From Acanthochromis polyacanthus (Eukaryota; Chordata; Actinopteri; Pomacentridae), in contig NC_067132.1 in the NCBI RefSeq assembly GCF_021347895.1, forward strand, positions 29,295,757 to 29,359,756: a stretch of DNA of 64,000 bases, given 5' to 3'. Positions 1-12,140 of the stretch are shown here, one piece after another; the stretch's first letter is position 1, and the number at the start of each line of letters is the position of its first letter. The position numbers and the translations under genes are program-made. The notes below the pieces were generated by a model. It did no database searches, was not told the origin of the DNA, and saw nothing but the letters and a program-made list of their open reading frames with translations.

Positions 1-540
1 AAAAGAGGAAAGTCATTTTTCCTTCCCAAATACGTCATTTTATTTTATAGTTTTTCTTGGTCGCTTTGGTTCATTTCTCAGATCAGAATTGAAATTCTAA
101 AAACTACTTGTTCAATCTTCACATTGTGTCACTTGTGCACATCAAACAAGCAGTTTTCTTTGAACAAGCTGCAAATGCTTTAGTGCATCCATGCAGATGA
201 TTATGTACAATTCCCTGCTGTTTCCTACATGATTAACTGCTTTAGTCATGTTGATCAGAATGTATTCTACTGGATCTCTGCTGAGTAGTCTCACCCAGCT
301 TGTAGTTTGTCATCATTTATAGCATCATTACTTTGTGAGTTCTCTCTACTTCTAGTCAGAGTCGTTCTGTTTCCGTCGAGGTGTAGGATTTTATGTTGCA
401 GTGAAAAATGAGACAACAGTGAGGAAAATGTGAAAAAAAACAACTGTTAGGAATTCAAAGGTTTTATGTGAGTCCTCTCAGATACATGTGCTGTTTTCTT
501 GGACTGATTTTACATGACATCTCTTTACCTGATGTTGCAG
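1..540. other. Upstream/intronic sequence of HHLA2-like gene 1
   Basis: No leader exon was found here, so the signal-peptide exon of gene 1 probably lies before the window. The stretch from about 460 to 540 resembles the sequence just before the V exon of gene 2 (about 9860-9935) rather than the 42-bp in-frame extension found before the V exons of genes 3 to 7. Otherwise it is AT-rich and unremarkable. Confidence 0.5.
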
Positions 541-2041
541 ATACTGAGGTGTCCTGTGTTTTTATGGAGAGATGCATCTTACCGTGCAGCTTCCAGGCTG
601 GTCCTCAAGTCATCATCCACTGGGCTCATATGAAAGGACTTGGTGTCCACTCGTTCTACAGCAACCAAGACCAGCTTGGAAATCAGCACCAGATCTACAG
701 AAACAGGACGTCACTGTTCAAGGACCAGATCTCCAGAGGAAACGCCTCACTGCAGCTGACAGGAGTGAAGGTTCAGGATGAAGGAATATACGAGTGTTTC
801 ATCAGCACCAACAATAGAAACAAGGAGTCATTTATCAACCTAAAAGTTGATGGTATGAGATGTGCATAGTAATACAATAAAACATGAATTAGTTTCTTAG
901 TTATTTATTTGCAATATATTTCTAAGAGAAAAATTATCAAATATATTATTGAATGAACATCAAAGATCTTTTCTTTCTCCTCTTTTGCAGCTCCAGTCCA
1001 TGAAGTGAACATCCAGCAGGTAGAAAACAGGATGAGCTGCAGCTCAGAGGGGATCTACCCTCAACCTGAGCTCACCTGGTCCACCACACCTCCATCCAAC
1101 ATCAACCTCCACAACACAACCACAGTCCAGCAGAATGAAGAGCAGCTTTACAGCATCAGTAGTTCTCTGATCCTCTCACACAGTCATACTGATCTGGTCT
1201 ACAGCTGCACCGTCACAACTCCAACAAACAACATGACGGCCTCTCTGTCTAGAACAGGTAAGTGGACTTATGTTCAGAGCAGGAGGGAATGTACACCTGT
1301 CAACTCAGTAATGCTGAGGAGACGCTGATAAGTGACACCTCTGTGAAGATAAGTGGAGGTAAAACAGCAAAAGTTCCTCTGATTATCTGGAAGATGTGTT
1401 TGACCTGCAGACATCAAAGATCACAAAACTCCATCATGGAGCTTCCAGAGACAGAAAATTAACTGAATCTTTTATATTTCAGGGAATTCAGTCAATGGAG
1501 GAAGAAACAGAGTCGGGCTGGTTGGAGCTGTTTTGGTTGCAGCAGCAGCAGTAGTAGTAGTAGTAGTAGTAGGAGTAGGAGTCGGTCTGTTTCTGTTCTG
1601 GAAAAAGAAAAAAGGTAAGAAGATGTTCTTCCTTCACTTTGGTATTTATTTCTTGTTTGTTGTTTGTGTTGATGATGTTTTCTGAACATTTCTCAGGTCA
1701 AAAAGAAAACAACATAGGAAGGCTAAGCAGCATTAAACCTTTGTTAAGTAAGTAAATGTTCTTTGTTAAACTTGTGTGCTGCTCTGTGTGAACTACAGTA
1801 AATGAGGGAACATGTTAAAGGAGAAAACTGTTGTCATCAAGTTAGTTTTCTGGGATGTTTCAGGAACATTTCCACCATTTATTTTCTACAACATGCTTTG
1901 TTGTATCAGATCAGATTCAGCTCTGCAGAAGCTGAATTTCATTCTGAAGGAGAATACAGAAAGAATTGTTTTGTATTTTATGTTTTTGGTGCTAAATTTG
2001 ATCTCATTCTATTTGCAGATGCATTAAACTTGAAGATATAA
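541..2041 (+). CDS. hhla2-like: HHLA2-like B7-family receptor/ligand, gene 1 (5' partial, two Ig domains)
   Basis: Type I membrane Ig-superfamily protein of the B7 group; HHLA2 is a co-stimulatory/co-inhibitory ligand of lymphocyte receptors in mammals, and the role in fish is inferred. Exons by splice sites: V-like 541-852, C-like 991-1257, transmembrane 1483-1614, tail 1697-1747, last 2019-2041 (TAA at 2039). All junctions are phase 1. The V domain has the B-strand cysteine (CILPCSF), the C-strand Trp (IIHW) and the D-x-G-x-Y-x-C signature. The C domain shows the C...W...Y-x-C pattern. NRT and NAS are N-glycosylation sites. The third Ig domain is missing; only a stump remains in the intron. 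The membrane helix is unusual: Ala/Val-rich and partly encoded by GCA/GTA trinucleotide repeats. The leader exon is outside the window. Family is confident; the exact tail is less so. Confidence 0.8.
1264..1358 (+). pseudogene. 95-bp stump of the third Ig exon, gene 1
   Basis: It encodes the F/G-strand end of a V-like Ig domain (SEQEGMYTCQLSNAEET). It directly follows the donor of the C exon and has no acceptor of its own, whereas genes 4 and 7 carry a full 291-bp exon here. Its old donor (GGAG followed by gtaaaac) is kept. It is presumably skipped. Confidence 0.75.
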
Positions 2042-2329
2042 ATGCAGGAACACAATGGAGGTAAAAAAAACGGTTAATGAGTTTGTTACAGAACAACTGA
2101 AGAGGAGCTTTAATATTGTGTTTTGGAGACATTTGACAAACATATTGTTCTTTAACTTATGAATAAATTCTATGATTTTTAATCAGACGTTTTTTACTCG
2201 AGCAGCTGTGAATTACTTTGTCTTGATGTTTAAATTTCATTCCAGGGTTGTTTCTCTGCTATAAATAAGCTATCAGTCGACTTCCATGACTTTTCATACA
2301 GATTATTTTAAATCCTGCAGTAAATGACT
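2042..2329. other. 3' flank of gene 1
   Basis: Related to the 3' flank of gene 3 (about 23270-23370), with an AATAAA-like signal near 2162. No gene was seen. Confidence 0.4.
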
Positions 2330-3312
2330 GTAAAATCAGCTGAACAAAATGTAATCAAGTTCATTCTACATCTGGAGACCAGAAACACACAACTCAGGGA
2401 ATAAGTGGACAGGATCAATCTGAACTGGAAATATTTCACTACAGCGACTTGGATCATGAAATAGACCCAGACAACAATTTCTTCTCCACCTGCAGCAACT
2501 ATTGCCACTACTACACTGAAGAACAGTCCAACCAGAACATTAAATCCAAGGACAAATGATCAATTATCCAATTCAACAGCAGAAGCCTGTATGCAAACTT
2601 CAATAACATAAAGGAATTTCTACAGAAATGTTCACACCCATTTAACATAATTGCTGTATCTGAAACCTGGATAAACACGGAAAAAGGCATTGACTTTGAG
2701 CTTGAGGATTATGAACTGAGGTACAACAACAAACAAACTAAAAGTGGAGGAGGTGTGGCAATATATGTGGATAAAACGCTGGATTTGAAAGTTTTAGATA
2801 GCATAACGACTGTGGCAGAGAACCTATTAGAAAGCATAACAGTTGAGATCAGCAATGGAAGGAATAAAAATGTCTGCATTAGCTGTATATACAGGACACC
2901 GGGATCAAGGATTGACTTTTCAAGGACTGGATGGAGGGCATGTTTTCAAATAAGGGTAACAAAACTGTATTCATATGTGGAGATCTTAATCTTGATCTGT
3001 TAAATCCCAACAACCATAAAATCATAGATGAATTTGTCAATACAATGTACAGTTTGAGCCTGTTTCCAAAAATCACCAGAGCCAGCAGAATCACATCCCA
3101 TTGTGCCGCTCTAATAGACAATGACATTGACAATAACACAGTGGGTGGACTTTTAATCAGTGATATCAGTGATCACCTGCCTGTTTTCACAGTATACGAT
3201 AACATTTTCTGAAAAAACAAGCCAAACAAACTAATACAGTACAGACGAGTAAGGACACAGGAATCCATCAGTGCAGTAAAGAACGACCTACTGGCACAGA
3301 AACTGGGGGATG

Positions 3313-3350
<38 letters not shown>

Positions 3351-5450
3351 TGTTCAATTTATATACCAACACACAGACGCTGATAGTGCATATGAAATAT
3401 TCTTGGAAACTTTTAAGTCACTATACGATAAACACTGTCCAGTCAAAGAATATAATAGAAATTTTAAATATACTAACTGTCCATGGATCACAGAGGGACT
3501 ACAAAATAGCTGCAAAAGAAAAATAAACTATACAGGGATTTCATAAGACAAAGAACTAAAGAGGCAGAAAATAAATATAAAAAATATAAAAATACGTTAA
3601 CTCATATTATAAGGAAAAGTAAAAAAGAGTATTTTGGGAAAATACTAGAAGATAACAAAAACAATATTAAAGGAATATGGAATATACTGAACAGTATTAT
3701 AAGAAATAGCACCAGACTAACAATATTTCCTGGGTATTTTATTGATAAAGATAATGAACTTGATAATATGGAGGACATAGCAAACAAAGTTAACAATTTC
3801 TTTGTAAATGTTGGACCTCACTTAGCAGCAAACATCCCAGATCCTGGAGCAGCTGGGGAAAAACCTGAAAGGCTGCTAGAGGGAAATTCCAGCTCAATGT
3901 TTCTTACACCAGTGGATGAGAAAGAAATATTGAATATTGTTGAAGAATGTAAAAATAAAAAATCTACTGATGTGAATGATATTGATATGATATTAGTGGG
4001 GGAAAAAAGTCATTGAGGGGATTTCAAAACCTTTAACATACATCTGTAACTTATCATTCCAAACAGGTTCATTTCCAAACAAAATGAAAATAGCAAAAGT
4101 AATACCTCTATACAAAAGTGGGAACAAACACCACGTCACAAACTGCAGGCCTGTCTCACTACTTCCACAATTCTCCAAAATATTTTAAAAAACTATTTAA
4201 CAATAGATTGGATTCATTTTTAGAGAAGCACAATTTACTCAGTGACAGTATGGATTCAGATCTAACAGATCAACATCATTAGCAATTTTAGAATCAATCG
4301 AGGAGATCACAAATGCTATAGACCAAAAAAAAAAAAAAAATGCAGTGGGGTTATTCATTGATCTGAAAAAAGCTTTTGACACAATAAATCATGATATATT
4401 AATCAATAAACTGGAAAGGTATGGTATCAGGGGTGTTGCATTAAAATGGATTACAAGCTACTTGAGACAGAGACAGCAGTTTGTGAAGCTGGGTAATGTT
4501 AGTTCAGCATGTTTGGACATTGCTTGTGGCGTCCCCCAGGGGTCAGTGTTAGGACCAAAACTTTTCCTGCTCTATATAAATGATATCTGTAAAGTTTCCA
4601 AGTGGTTTAAGTTAATCCTATTTACAGATGATGCAAATATTTTCTGCTCTGGTGAAAATTTAGATAAATTATTAGAAGATATTACTGCAGAAATGAGAAT
4701 ATTGAAAATATGGTTTGATAGAAACAAATTATCGCTAAATTTAAATAAGACAAAAGTAATGATATTTAGTAACTGCAGAATAAATTCACATGTACAAATC
4801 AAGTTAGATGGAGTGCAAATAGAAAGAGTTTCTCAGCATAAATTCCTCGTGGTAACAATAGATGAAAAGATTAACTGGGAATCGCATATTAAACATGTAC
4901 ACAATAAAATGTCGAAAAGTATCTCAGTGTTATACAAAGCAAAACCGGTGCTGGATCAGAAGTCACTCCACATTCTTCACTGTTCACTAGTCTTACCGTA
5001 CTTAAACTACTGTGTAGAGGTTTGGGGCAATAACTACAAGAGTTCGTTACATTCATTATTCATTCTCCAAAAAGGGCAAGAAGGATAATTCACAAGATTG
5101 GGTATCTGGAGCACACCAACTTATTATTCTTACGGTCAAAATTATTCAAAGTCACAGATTTGGTGGGCAGCACAAATAATGTACAAGGCCCAAAATAAAA
5201 TACTATCAGGAAATATTCTAAATATTTTAGTGGTTGAGAAGGGAGATATGATTTAAGAGGAAAATGCAACTTCAAAGCATGTAGTGCCCAAACCACCAGG
5301 AAAAGTTTTTCTGTTTCAGTCTGTGGAGTCAGACTGTGGAACAGTATGAATGTGGAGTTGAAGCAATGTACAAGTATAAACCAGTTTAAAATATAGTATA
5401 AAAACATGATCTTTGCACGATACAAGGAGGAGGAGGGGGCTTGACTTATG
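2330..5450 (+). mobile_element. Degenerate non-LTR retrotransposon (Jockey/CR1/L2-type, Rex1-like)
   Basis: Remains of an apurinic-type endonuclease followed by reverse transcriptase. Endonuclease pieces: SETWI and KSGGGVAIYV at about 2650-2770, CGDLNLDLL near 2975, ISDHLPVF near 3170. The reverse transcriptase is best preserved in an open stretch at 4345-5088, with KKAFDTINHDIL, a GVPQGSVLGPKLFLLYIND block, and the catalytic box changed from the usual FADD to FTDD. Several stops and frame changes separate these parts, so it is dead. The clade is judged by motif style only. The outer limits are approximate, and the 3' end could reach about 6045, where an AATAAA-like end occurs. Confidence 0.8.
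3318..3351. repeat. (ATA)n microsatellite inside the LINE
   Basis: Uninterrupted ATA/TAA trinucleotide run that breaks the endonuclease/reverse transcriptase linker of the retrotransposon. Confidence 0.9.
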
Positions 5451-6824
5451 CCAGGTGTTTACAGGAGTTATGGTTTATGTTGTTAATTAGTTAATTGGTA
5501 ACTAAGGATGAATTGTTGATTGGTTTCTAGTTCTGTTCTCTTTAGTCTGAGGGTATGTGCATGTATGTATGCATGTATATATATGTATATATGTGTATGT
5601 ACATAGGTGTATGTGTGTGTGTATGTATGAATATGTATAAACGTGTGTGTATGTGTATTTATATAAACATGGATATGTGTGTATATATTTACTGATTAAT
5701 ATAAATAGATAATATCATAATACTTTATCATATCTTACATGTATAAATATAAATTGAATGTTATATAATTAAATTTTAGGAAGCTGGAAATTATTAATGA
5801 ATAGTTTATGGAAAAGGGTGTGATTAAATAAGTGTTTGCTCACTTCTCACTTCTTTTCGAATATGTAAATTCTTCTGCTTTATGAAATTGTTTTGTATGC
5901 ATGTGCATGTATATGAGTCTTGGGTATGTATGTATAGATATGTTTGGAGGTATGTGTATGCATATACAGTATATATATGGATATTTAATATCCATTCTTT
6001 GCTCACCTGATACTTGTGTTTACATATCCGAAATAAATATCTCAAACAAACACAAATTTACTTAAAAACTGTTCTTATGTGCAGAATTGAAGTTCTTCGA
6101 CCTGAGGTCACATTTGTCTGATATAAAGTAGATCGGTAGTTAGAGTGAAATCCTGACTGTTTTTGTTGTGTAGATTTCAGGGTAATTTAAGGCCCAGAAC
6201 ATTAACAGTAAACTAACTCAGCTCCATTGAACAAATTCAATCTTTCTGTTACATATATAATCTACTTATTACGGAGGGTTTGTCTTGTTTCAGAATGGCT
6301 CTTTACAGAGTGACTACATGCATTTATCTGATAGAATTTGTGCTTTTTTCTGATCATTTCATGAACATAAATGTCTGTTAAGTTTGATTAAATTAAATCT
6401 CACTGAATAAAACAGGTTAAAACAAACTAACTTTCATTTTCTGTTCTTTGCATTTTGGAAATGCTGAAAGGCTAAAATAAGGTCAGGAAATAAAATGAAT
6501 GAACAAATTCTGTTTATGCTGCAGCAAGAATGGACACAGTCAGACTTCACTGTGATTTTTACTTTAAGTTTATGAAACTTTGATTTTTTTTAAATGGCAT
6601 AAATAAAATCATTTTAATGTTTTCACTCCTGACCTGCAGTTTCATGTCTTCTGTTGTGTAAATCTCTGACACACCTGAGGTGAAGGAATGTCCTTGAAGC
6701 CTGAGTCATGATTTGTCACAGTGGATAGAAACTATCTCTGCTGGTATAAACATTAAACCAGTCGGATGAGGTTTATGATGAGCGCCACACGACTAAAGTT
6801 CATTTTTATTGCTGCACCTTAAAG
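5451..6824. repeat. Non-genic stretch with TATG/TGTA-rich simple repeat (about 5555-5690)
   Basis: Alternating pyrimidine/purine microsatellite with TATG, TGTA and TATA units, decaying on both sides. A second, weaker patch lies near 5895-5985. The remainder up to the leader of gene 2 is AT-rich 5' flank with no coding signal. Confidence 0.6.
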
Positions 6825-9800
6825 ATGACTGGGATCAAACACGTCGTGTTTTTGGCGGTTCTGACTTTTCTTTGGACTCCTTCAAGTGGAGGTGAGTGAA
6901 GCGATTACATTATTATTATTCTACGATCTAAACCTGAATCATAGATGTTTACTGTTTTCATGGTGGTTTACACCAGAAGAAACAAACACATTTAACCTCT
7001 AAGACCCGAGTTTCGGTTTGGTTTGTATTTTAGTTTTTTTCTACTTACTTTGGATAATGAGTCACCAATAAATATAATAACTGGATAATATCTAATATCT
7101 GATTATTATGTTTAGTACATTTACATCATATATATATATTTTACTAGATTTACATTGTTATTACGATTATTATTATAATTAGTAGTAGTAGTAGAAGCAG
7201 TAATATTAGCATTATTATTATCATTAACAATATGCCCATTTGGGGGAAAAAAATCAAAAAACAACAAGAAGTTTTCCCAAACTTGGACCACCCGGCGAGG
7301 TCATCTGTATGTCATGGACATGAGGCAGTGACATCGGACACCACATTTACAAAGATGACCCCTGTGACCTTGAAAATGAGGTCAAGGTCACCAAATGCAA
7401 ACTTGACCTGTGTCTTACTATGGTACACCTGTGTACCAAATATGGTGAGGCTACATCAATATTTTATCGAGTTATCGCGCGGAAACCAAATTGTTACAGA
7501 CAAACAAGCAAGCAAGACCATGCAGCTGAAAACAATACCTTCCGGAAAACAGAGTTTTGCCGGGTGGTAAAAACATGTCCACATATGTGGACAGCAGGTC
7601 TTCAGAGGTTAAAGTTCTACAAAAAAAAACTGCATCCAGAGATGAACTTTAACGTGTTTGTGCTTCTTATTGACAGTTTACATGTAGTTTAGTGTTAAAA
7701 CGTCAGAGATTTATCAAAAGTGAAGTGTTTCTAGAAGTTTGACCTACAGAATAGGAGCGGAAACATCTTAGCTTTGTGCACAGAGGTGGAGACTCTTCAT
7801 TTCCTCATTGCTTTTTTACTTTTGTATCATTCAATCAGGGCTGCTCAGTGGCGTAGTGATTAGCACTTTCGCCTTGCAGCAAGAAGATCCCTGGTTCGAA
7901 TCCCGGTCTGGGCCTGGGATCTTTCTGCATGGAGTTTGCATGTTCTCCCTGAGCATGCGTGGGTTTTCTCCGGGCACTCCGGCTTCCTCCCACAGTCCAA
8001 AAACATGCTGAGGTTAATTGAGTACTCTAAATTGTCCGTAGGTGTGAATGCGAGTGTGATTGTTCGTCTGTGTATGTAGCCCTGTGACAGACTGGTGACC
8101 TGTCCAGGGTGTCCCCTGCCTTCGCCCGAGTCAGCTGGGATAGGCTCCAGCACCCCCCGCGACCCTAATGAGGATAAAGCGGTGTATAGAGGATGGATGG
8201 ATGGATCATTCAATCAAATGATGAATGATTTAAATGCACACAATTCAGCTACAATTCAGCTACAATTCAGTTGTCCACATGTGGTGGAAAAGTTGGAATT
8301 TCTGCAAGAATTCAAAATGAAATTCTGCAAAGGTGAACTTCAAATGCAACAAACTGCAAAACGTTTGCATGACATTTAACAAAAACTGTATAGAAAAGCA
8401 AATGTTTAACTCAGGTTGTAAGTGGTTGTTTCAGTTTCTATTAGTACTGCAGGATTAGTTCAGTCATAAGTCATAAATCGTTCCAGCTGGAATCTTGCAG
8501 AACCAGTCAGGACTCAGTGAAGCCTGAGCAGGTAGAACAGACAGCTGGTGGATGTTTGTAGTTCTTTACAGTACATTCCTGATGGTAACATTTCTTTGTC
8601 ACAGCATTGTTTGGTGATTAAGGATCAAACGTCAAACCACTGTTCTGGTGTTATGTAAAAACGGTTTACAGATTATTGTTGCTTTTAAGTTTCCACTGAT
8701 TTCAACAATAATATTGGCAACAAAAATAACAAATCCTTACCTTTCTGAATCCTAAAACCTGCCGGTGGGTTTATAAAACATGTCATCTTTTTAAAAAATA
8801 CCAGAAAGACACAATTTATAAGAGTCAGAACCTGTGAAAACAGCGCTAGACTTGCTCCATCTGACAAATAAACTAAATTAAATGTTAAAATTGTGTTTTT
8901 TCATCAAAATCACTTTAATCTATATGGCTCATTTTTTGAAAACTTGCCAAAAATAAAGTGTTTCCACGATGCAGATTCTGTAAAAAACTAAAAATTCTGC
9001 ACCAATCAACACAAAAGTGAAGCCATTAGTGACTCATGAGAATAATTAGACTGAACGTGGACAACTGGAGAAACTGACAGAGCTGGACCTGTCCAGCAGC
9101 CATCTAAAGGGCCTGCCCTCTATTGTTGGCTGTCTCACCAGTCTACAGAAAGTAATCCTGTGTCACAACAAGCTTACCTCTCTGCCTGACAGCCCAGCAC
9201 AGCTCACAAATGTTAAGCCATTGGACTGCTGCAATAACCAGCTGACTGATGTGTTCACACAGAGCAGAAACAAGAGTCTGGAGAAAAATCATCCATCCAT
9301 CCATCCTCTATACACCGCTTTATCCTCATTAGGGTCGCGGGGGGTGCTGGAGTCTATCCCAGCTGACTCGGGCGAAGGCAGGGGACACCCTGGACAGGTC
9401 ACCAGTCTGTCACAGGGCTACATATACAGACACACAATCACACTCACATTCACACCTACGGACAATTTAGAGTTACCAATTAACCTCAGCATGTGGACTG
9501 TGGGAGGAAGCCGGAGTACCCGGAGAAAACCCACGCATGCACAGGGAGAACATGCAAACTCCATGCAGAAAGATCCCAGGCCCAGGCCGGGATTTGAACC
9601 GGGGATCTTCTTGCTGCAAGGTGAAAGTGCTAACCACTACACCACTGTGCAGCCCGGAGACAAATCAAATAACGATAATTAGTAGAATATCTAGAGTATG
9701 TGTCATGATAACTTTGTTACACTGCAGAAAAGACATTTGTGAGTTCTCTCTATTTCATGGTCGTTTCCATCGAGGTGCAGAAGTTTATTTTGTGGTTAAA

Positions 9801-11443
9801 AAAAAGAGGCCACAGTGAGGAAAAGATGTGCAAAAACAACTGCTAGGAATTCAAAGGTTTTATGTGAACCCTCTCAGATAAATGTGCCGTCTTCTTGGAC
9901 TGATTTTGGATGACATGTCTGATCTGATGTTGCAGATCCTGAGGTCTCCTGTGTTTTTATGGAGAGATGCATCTTACCGTGCAGCTTCCAGGTCGATACG
10001 CAAGTCGTCATCCACTGGAGTAAAACAGGAAACGTCCACTCATACTACGACGACCAAGACCAGCTTGGAAATCAGGAGAAGCTCTACAGAAACAGGACAT
10101 CACTGTTCAAGGACCAGATCTCCAGAGGAAACGCCTCACTGCAGCTGACAGGAGTGAAGGTTCAGGATGAAGGAAGATACCAGTGCTACACCAGCACCCT
10201 CATTACAAACAAGGATTCATTCATCAACCTAAAAGTTAATGGTATGAGAAACACACAGTTAAACAGAAATCACATCAACAAGTTCATGTTGTCAGATTGG
10301 TGTATTGACTTATTACTCTGCATCCATGCTGACTCCATTGTCACCAATAATACTTTGACACGCAGAGATTTTCTGTTTATAGCACGGCTGTAAATGGAAA
10401 TGTGACTCATTGTGTTTGAAGAAGGTGATAGAGGATCCACAAAACTAACAGAAAGGCACGGAGAATTTATAAAATCTACATTGTAAACAAAAGTATAAAT
10501 CTATTGTTTATTTTAACAGGGAGTTTAGTTAGCAAGCGGCTAATTTGCATCTGTTGTCCCAGAAACTTAAACAGTCCAGTAGATGTACATTTTCCCTTCA
10601 GTCTGTGTGTAGCACTGATTCATATTTAACTGTTATCCAACACTTTACCTTAAAAAGATATTTCTGATAATACTAACCTGGTTTTTCTGATCTTTTCTGC
10701 AGCTCCAATAAGAACAGTCGACATCCAGCAGGTAGAAAACAGGATGAGCTGCAGCTCAGAGGGGATCTACCCTCAACCTGAGCTCACCTGGTCCACCACA
10801 CCTCCATCCAACATCAACCTCCACAACACAACCACAGTCCAGCAGAATGAAGAGCAGCTTTACAGCATCAGTAGTTCTCTGATCCTCTCACACAGTCATA
10901 CTGATCTGGTCTACAGCTGCACCGTCACAACTCGCAGAAACAAGATGACAGCCTCTCTGCCTAGAACAGGTAAGTGGACTTATGTTCAGAGCAGGAGGGA
11001 ATGTACACCTGTCAACTCAGTAATGCTGAGGAGACGCTGATAAGTGACACCTCTGTGAAGATAAGTGGAGGTAAAACAGCAAAAGTTCCTCTGATTATCT
11101 GGAAGATGTGTTTGACCTGCAGACATCAAAGATCACAAAACTCCATCATGGAGCTTCCAGAGACAGAAAATTAACTGAATCTTTTATGTTTCAGGGAAAT
11201 CAGTCAATGTTGGAGGAGTCATAGGTGCAGTGGTTGGAGCTGTTCTGGTTGCAGCAGCAGCAGTCGGTCTGTTTCTGTTCTGGAAAAAGAAAAAAGGTAA
11301 GAAGATATTCTTCCTTCACTTTGGAATTCATTTCTTCTTTGTTGTTTGTGTTGATGATGTTTTCTGAACATTTCTCAGGTCAACAAGAAAACAACACAAG
11401 AAGATCAAGCAGTGAAACCAGGTCAGTAAATGTTGTTTCTTAA
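6825..11443 (+). CDS. hhla2-like: HHLA2-like B7-family protein, gene 2 (two Ig domains, divergent leader)
   Basis: Exons: leader 6825-6891 (signal peptide starting MTGIKHVVFLAVLTFLW), V-like 9936-10241, C-like 10703-10969, transmembrane 11195-11296, tail 11379-11443 read to a stop. Assembled length is about 268 residues. The leader differs from the MKDSVFLMFLW type shared by genes 3, 5 and 7. The V domain keeps its Cys, Trp and D-x-G-x-Y-x-C, but the C-C' loop is shorter than in its neighbours. The membrane helix is Gly/Ala/Val-rich and is followed by WKKKK. The tail exon ends in an altered donor (AGgtcagt), and the usual last exon was not found; SINE and LINE insertions start 280 bp downstream, so the tail probably terminates by read-through. 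The 3-kb first intron holds a TIR element, two SINEs and an LRR fragment. Confidence 0.75.
7287..7568. mobile_element. Short element with ACCACCCGGC inverted ends (MITE-like)
   Basis: The ends ACCACCCGGC at 7287 and GCCGGGTGGT at 7559-7568 are exact inverted complements. The interior contains TGACCTTGA and, facing it, AGGTCAAGGTCA. No transposase coding was found. Superfamily unknown. Confidence 0.5.
7838..8204 (+). mobile_element. tRNA-derived SINE with GGAT tail, full copy
   Basis: The head has a tRNA-like A box (about 7849-7860) and a B box GGTTCGAATCC (about 7894), a long conserved body and a GGATGGATGG tail. It is flanked by the perfect 12-bp direct repeat ATCATTCAATCA at 7826-7837 and 8205-8216, so both ends are fixed. 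It lies in intron 1 of gene 2. Confidence 0.85.
8217..9061. other. Intron 1 of gene 2, no further feature seen
   Basis: AT-rich intronic sequence without coding or repeat signals I can support. Confidence 0.4.
9062..9283 (+). pseudogene. Leucine-rich-repeat gene fragment
   Basis: One open frame reads as about three leucine-rich repeats (LTELDLSSSHLKGLPS, LQKVILCHNKLTSLPD, then LDCCNNQLTDV). It starts abruptly, has no start codon or splice signals, and is cut by a SINE at 9291. It looks like a retrocopied or transduced fragment of an LRR protein gene; the parent is not identified. Confidence 0.65.
9291..9655 (-). mobile_element. tRNA-derived SINE, inverted copy
   Basis: Same family as the copy at 7838, opposite strand: it begins with the CCATCCATCC tail and ends with the tRNA-like head. 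Direct repeats GGAGAAAAATC (9280-9290) and GGAGACAAATC (9656-9666) flank it with one mismatch, which suggests an older insertion. Confidence 0.85.
10976..11070 (+). pseudogene. 95-bp stump of the third Ig exon, gene 2
   Basis: Same remnant and same breakpoint as in gene 1: it follows the C-exon donor directly and has lost the acceptor and the first two thirds of the exon. Confidence 0.75.
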
Positions 11444-11724
11444 ACTTGTGTGCTGCTCTGTGTGAACTACAGTAAATGAGGGAACATGTTAAAGGAGAAA
11501 ACTGTTGGCATCAAGTTAGTTTTCTGGGATGTTTCAGGAACATTTCCACCACTTATTTTCTACAACATGCTTTGTTGTATCAGCTAAGATGATGATCTCA
11601 GTCAGAGTTCAACAACATCCATGAAATGAAAACATTAAAGTCACTGAAATGAGGAGAAAACAGAAAATCACATGAAGGAGTCAGGATTGATGTGAAGATT
11701 TATTTTGTAGTTTATATGAAAGAA

Positions 11725-12140
11725 GGAGCTGCACAGTGGAATAGTGGTTAGCACTTTTGTCTTGCAGCAAGAAGATCCCCGGTTCAGATCCCGGCCTGGG
11801 CCTGGGATTTTTCTGCATGGAGTTTGCATGGGTGCTGGAGTCTATCTCAGCTGACTCGGGTGAAGGCAGGGGACACCCTGGACAGGTCACCAGTCTGTCA
11901 CAGGGCTACATATACAGACACACAATCACACTCACATTCACACCTACGGACAATTTAGAGTAACCAATTAACCTCAGCATGTTTTTGGACTGTGGGAGGA
12001 AGCCGGAGTACCCGGAGAAAACCCACGCATGCACAGGGAGAACATGCAAACTCCATGCAGAAAGATCCCAGGCCGGGATTTGAACCGTGGATCTTCTTGC
12101 TGCAAGGCGAAAGTGCTAACCACTACCCCACTGAGCAGCC
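11725..12140. mobile_element. Fold-back pair of SINE heads
   Basis: A plus-strand SINE head (11725 to about 11829, with A and B boxes) is joined directly to a tail-less minus-strand copy (about 11830-12140). The unit therefore has tRNA-like heads at both outer ends and no GGAT tail. Clear target duplications were not found. Confidence 0.7.

Noticed and set aside
7838..7910. Functional tRNA gene
   Set aside because: The A and B boxes belong to the head of a SINE with target duplications and a GGAT tail.
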